Program-made: the position numbers and the translations under genes | In this document: piece by piece, positions 63,441 to 64,000 of the stretch | How the letters are laid out: the number at the start of each line of letters is the position of its first letter | Position numbering within the stretch: the first letter of the stretch is position 1 | The notes under the pieces: generated by a model | The model's database searches: none | The model's input: the letters and a program-made list of their open reading frames with translations, nothing else | Told to the model about the DNA's origin: nothing | Source: an uncultured Collinsella sp. | Lineage (GTDB): Bacteria > Actinomycetota > Coriobacteriia > Coriobacteriales > Coriobacteriaceae | Length of the DNA stretch: 64,000 nucleotides | Assembly (NCBI GenBank): GCA_900545555.1 | Contig: UQZI01000001.1 | Span: 1 to 64,000, forward strand | Direction of reading: 5' to 3'

Positions 63441-64000
63441 ATGGATCATAAAATGTCGCGCTCACCGTGGGTTATTCATTACGACGGCTCGAGCTGCAAC
63501 GGATGCGATATCGAGGTGCTGGCCTCGCTTACCCCACTGTTCGATGCGGAGCGCTTTGGCGTGGTCAACACCGGCAACCCCAAGCATGCGGACATCTTTT
63601 TGGTGACGGGGTCGGTCAATGCCCAGAACCTGCCCGTCGTGCGTCAGATTTACAACCAGATGCTCGAGCCCAAGTGCGTGGTGGCGTGCGGCATCTGCGC
63701 GTGCTCGGGCGGCGTGTTCCGCGATGCCTACAACGTGATCGGCGGCGTGGACCGCGCGATTCCCGTGGACGTGTACGCGCCCGGGTGCGCCATTCGCCCC
63801 GAGACGGTGATCGATGCCATCGTGGAGGCGTGCGGCATCTTGGACCAGAAGGAGGCCGTGATGCGCGCCGGCGGCGATCCGCTCACCGTGGGCGGCGCCG
63901 CCACCTGGGACGGTGGCGTTGAGCTGGGCGAGGACGGGTTTGTGGCCGCGGCTGAGGCCGGCGACGCGCCCGCCGCTGGCGACGCACCTGCTGGGACGCC
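63441..64000 (+). CDS. echC: EchC, NuoB-like Fe-S subunit (partial, runs off the window)
   Basis: An open frame of 186 codons with no stop before the window end. It starts MDHKMSRSPWVIHYDGSSCN and belongs to the NuoB/EchC family that carries the N2-type [4Fe-4S] cluster. The ligands are C19 and C22 (SSCNGCDIEV), C83 in ACGICACSGG (C79, C86 and C88 are close by) and C116 in APGCAIRPE. The PETVIDAIVEAC segment follows. Beyond about residue 145 the chain becomes a Gly/Ala/Asp-rich extension unusual for the family. GGAGG lies before the ATG and the gap to the fused echAB gene is 12 bp, so they are one operon. Confidence 0.88.
   Translation, partial: MDHKMSRSPWVIHYDGSSCNGCDIEVLASLTPLFDAERFGVVNTGNPKHADIFLVTGSVNAQNLPVVRQIYNQMLEPKCVVACGICACSGGVFRDAYNVIGGVDRAIPVDVYAPGCAIRPETVIDAIVEACGILDQKEAVMRAGGDPLTVGGAATWDGGVELGEDGFVAAAEAGDAPAAGDAPAGT

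Noticed and set aside
63382..63922. Two short plus-strand frames at the window end
   Set aside because: They are in other frames than the NuoB-like gene starting at 63441, which has all cluster cysteines and a good ribosome-binding site.

Overview
The window is about 64 kb of a high-GC bacterial chromosome. The best fit is a gut member of the Coriobacteriia, probably Collinsella or a close relative. This is inferred from gene content, codon bias and many short palindromic repeats; no rRNA is present to confirm it. Features supporting an anaerobic host-associated Gram-positive lifestyle are an NfnAB-type ferredoxin:NADP transhydrogenase, an Ech-type membrane hydrogenase locus, a class B sortase, a cell-wall-anchored multidomain GH31 glycosidase and a group I ECF transporter.

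Layout. 1-3.7 kb: a bactofilin-like membrane protein, a TRIC/UPF0126 channel, a Vsr/DUF559-type nuclease bracketed by inverted 70-bp palindromes, and two tRNA-Ser genes. 4.2-7.5 kb: rpsF-ssb-rpsR-rplI and dnaB. 7.6-13.9 kb: purA, purD, a NUDIX hydrolase, an ABC exporter and a one-pass membrane protein. 14-18.8 kb: carAB behind a probable PyrR-binding RNA element. 18.8-19.75 kb: a non-coding region full of repeats. 19.75-28.4 kb: the 2137-residue GH31 surface protein, purE, sortase B and a MoaE-like protein. 28.5-33.6 kb: a membrane protein, purF, purM and purN. 33.7-36.9 kb: a RelB/PIN toxin-antitoxin pair, a lone PTS EIIA, a PrsA/PpiC foldase and YqeY. 37.3-41 kb: a polar amino-acid ABC transporter and a cytidylate-kinase-like protein. 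41.1-47.5 kb: nfnB/nfnA, pth, prs and glmU, all on the minus strand. 47.7-51 kb: an ECF transporter (T, fused A-A, S). 51.5-56.8 kb: xth, a sirtuin, a folP-folK fusion, a BirA-like protein and coaX. 57-59.5 kb: tRNA-fMet and an Old Yellow Enzyme-type FMN/FAD/Fe-S reductase. 60-64 kb: a lone HTH protein, a fused EchA-EchB and the start of EchC, cut by the window end.

Functional links. Purine synthesis is scattered rather than in one operon (purA, purD, purE, purF, purM, purN), and prs supplies PRPP. carAB feeds pyrimidines and arginine. The folP-folK fusion supplies folate, which PurN uses as formyl-THF. NfnAB and Ech link ferredoxin, NAD(P)H and H2/proton gradients. Sortase B could anchor the GH31 enzyme, although purE lies between them.

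The most unusual aspect is the intergenic DNA. At least ten families of palindromic or inverted repeats occur. They include two arrays of three 56-bp palindromes with the same 80-81 bp pitch but different loop and spacer sequences, a pair of inverted palindromes framing a nuclease gene, and a palindromic element that appears to have inserted in frame into the fused ECF ATPase. All repeat counts refer to this window only.
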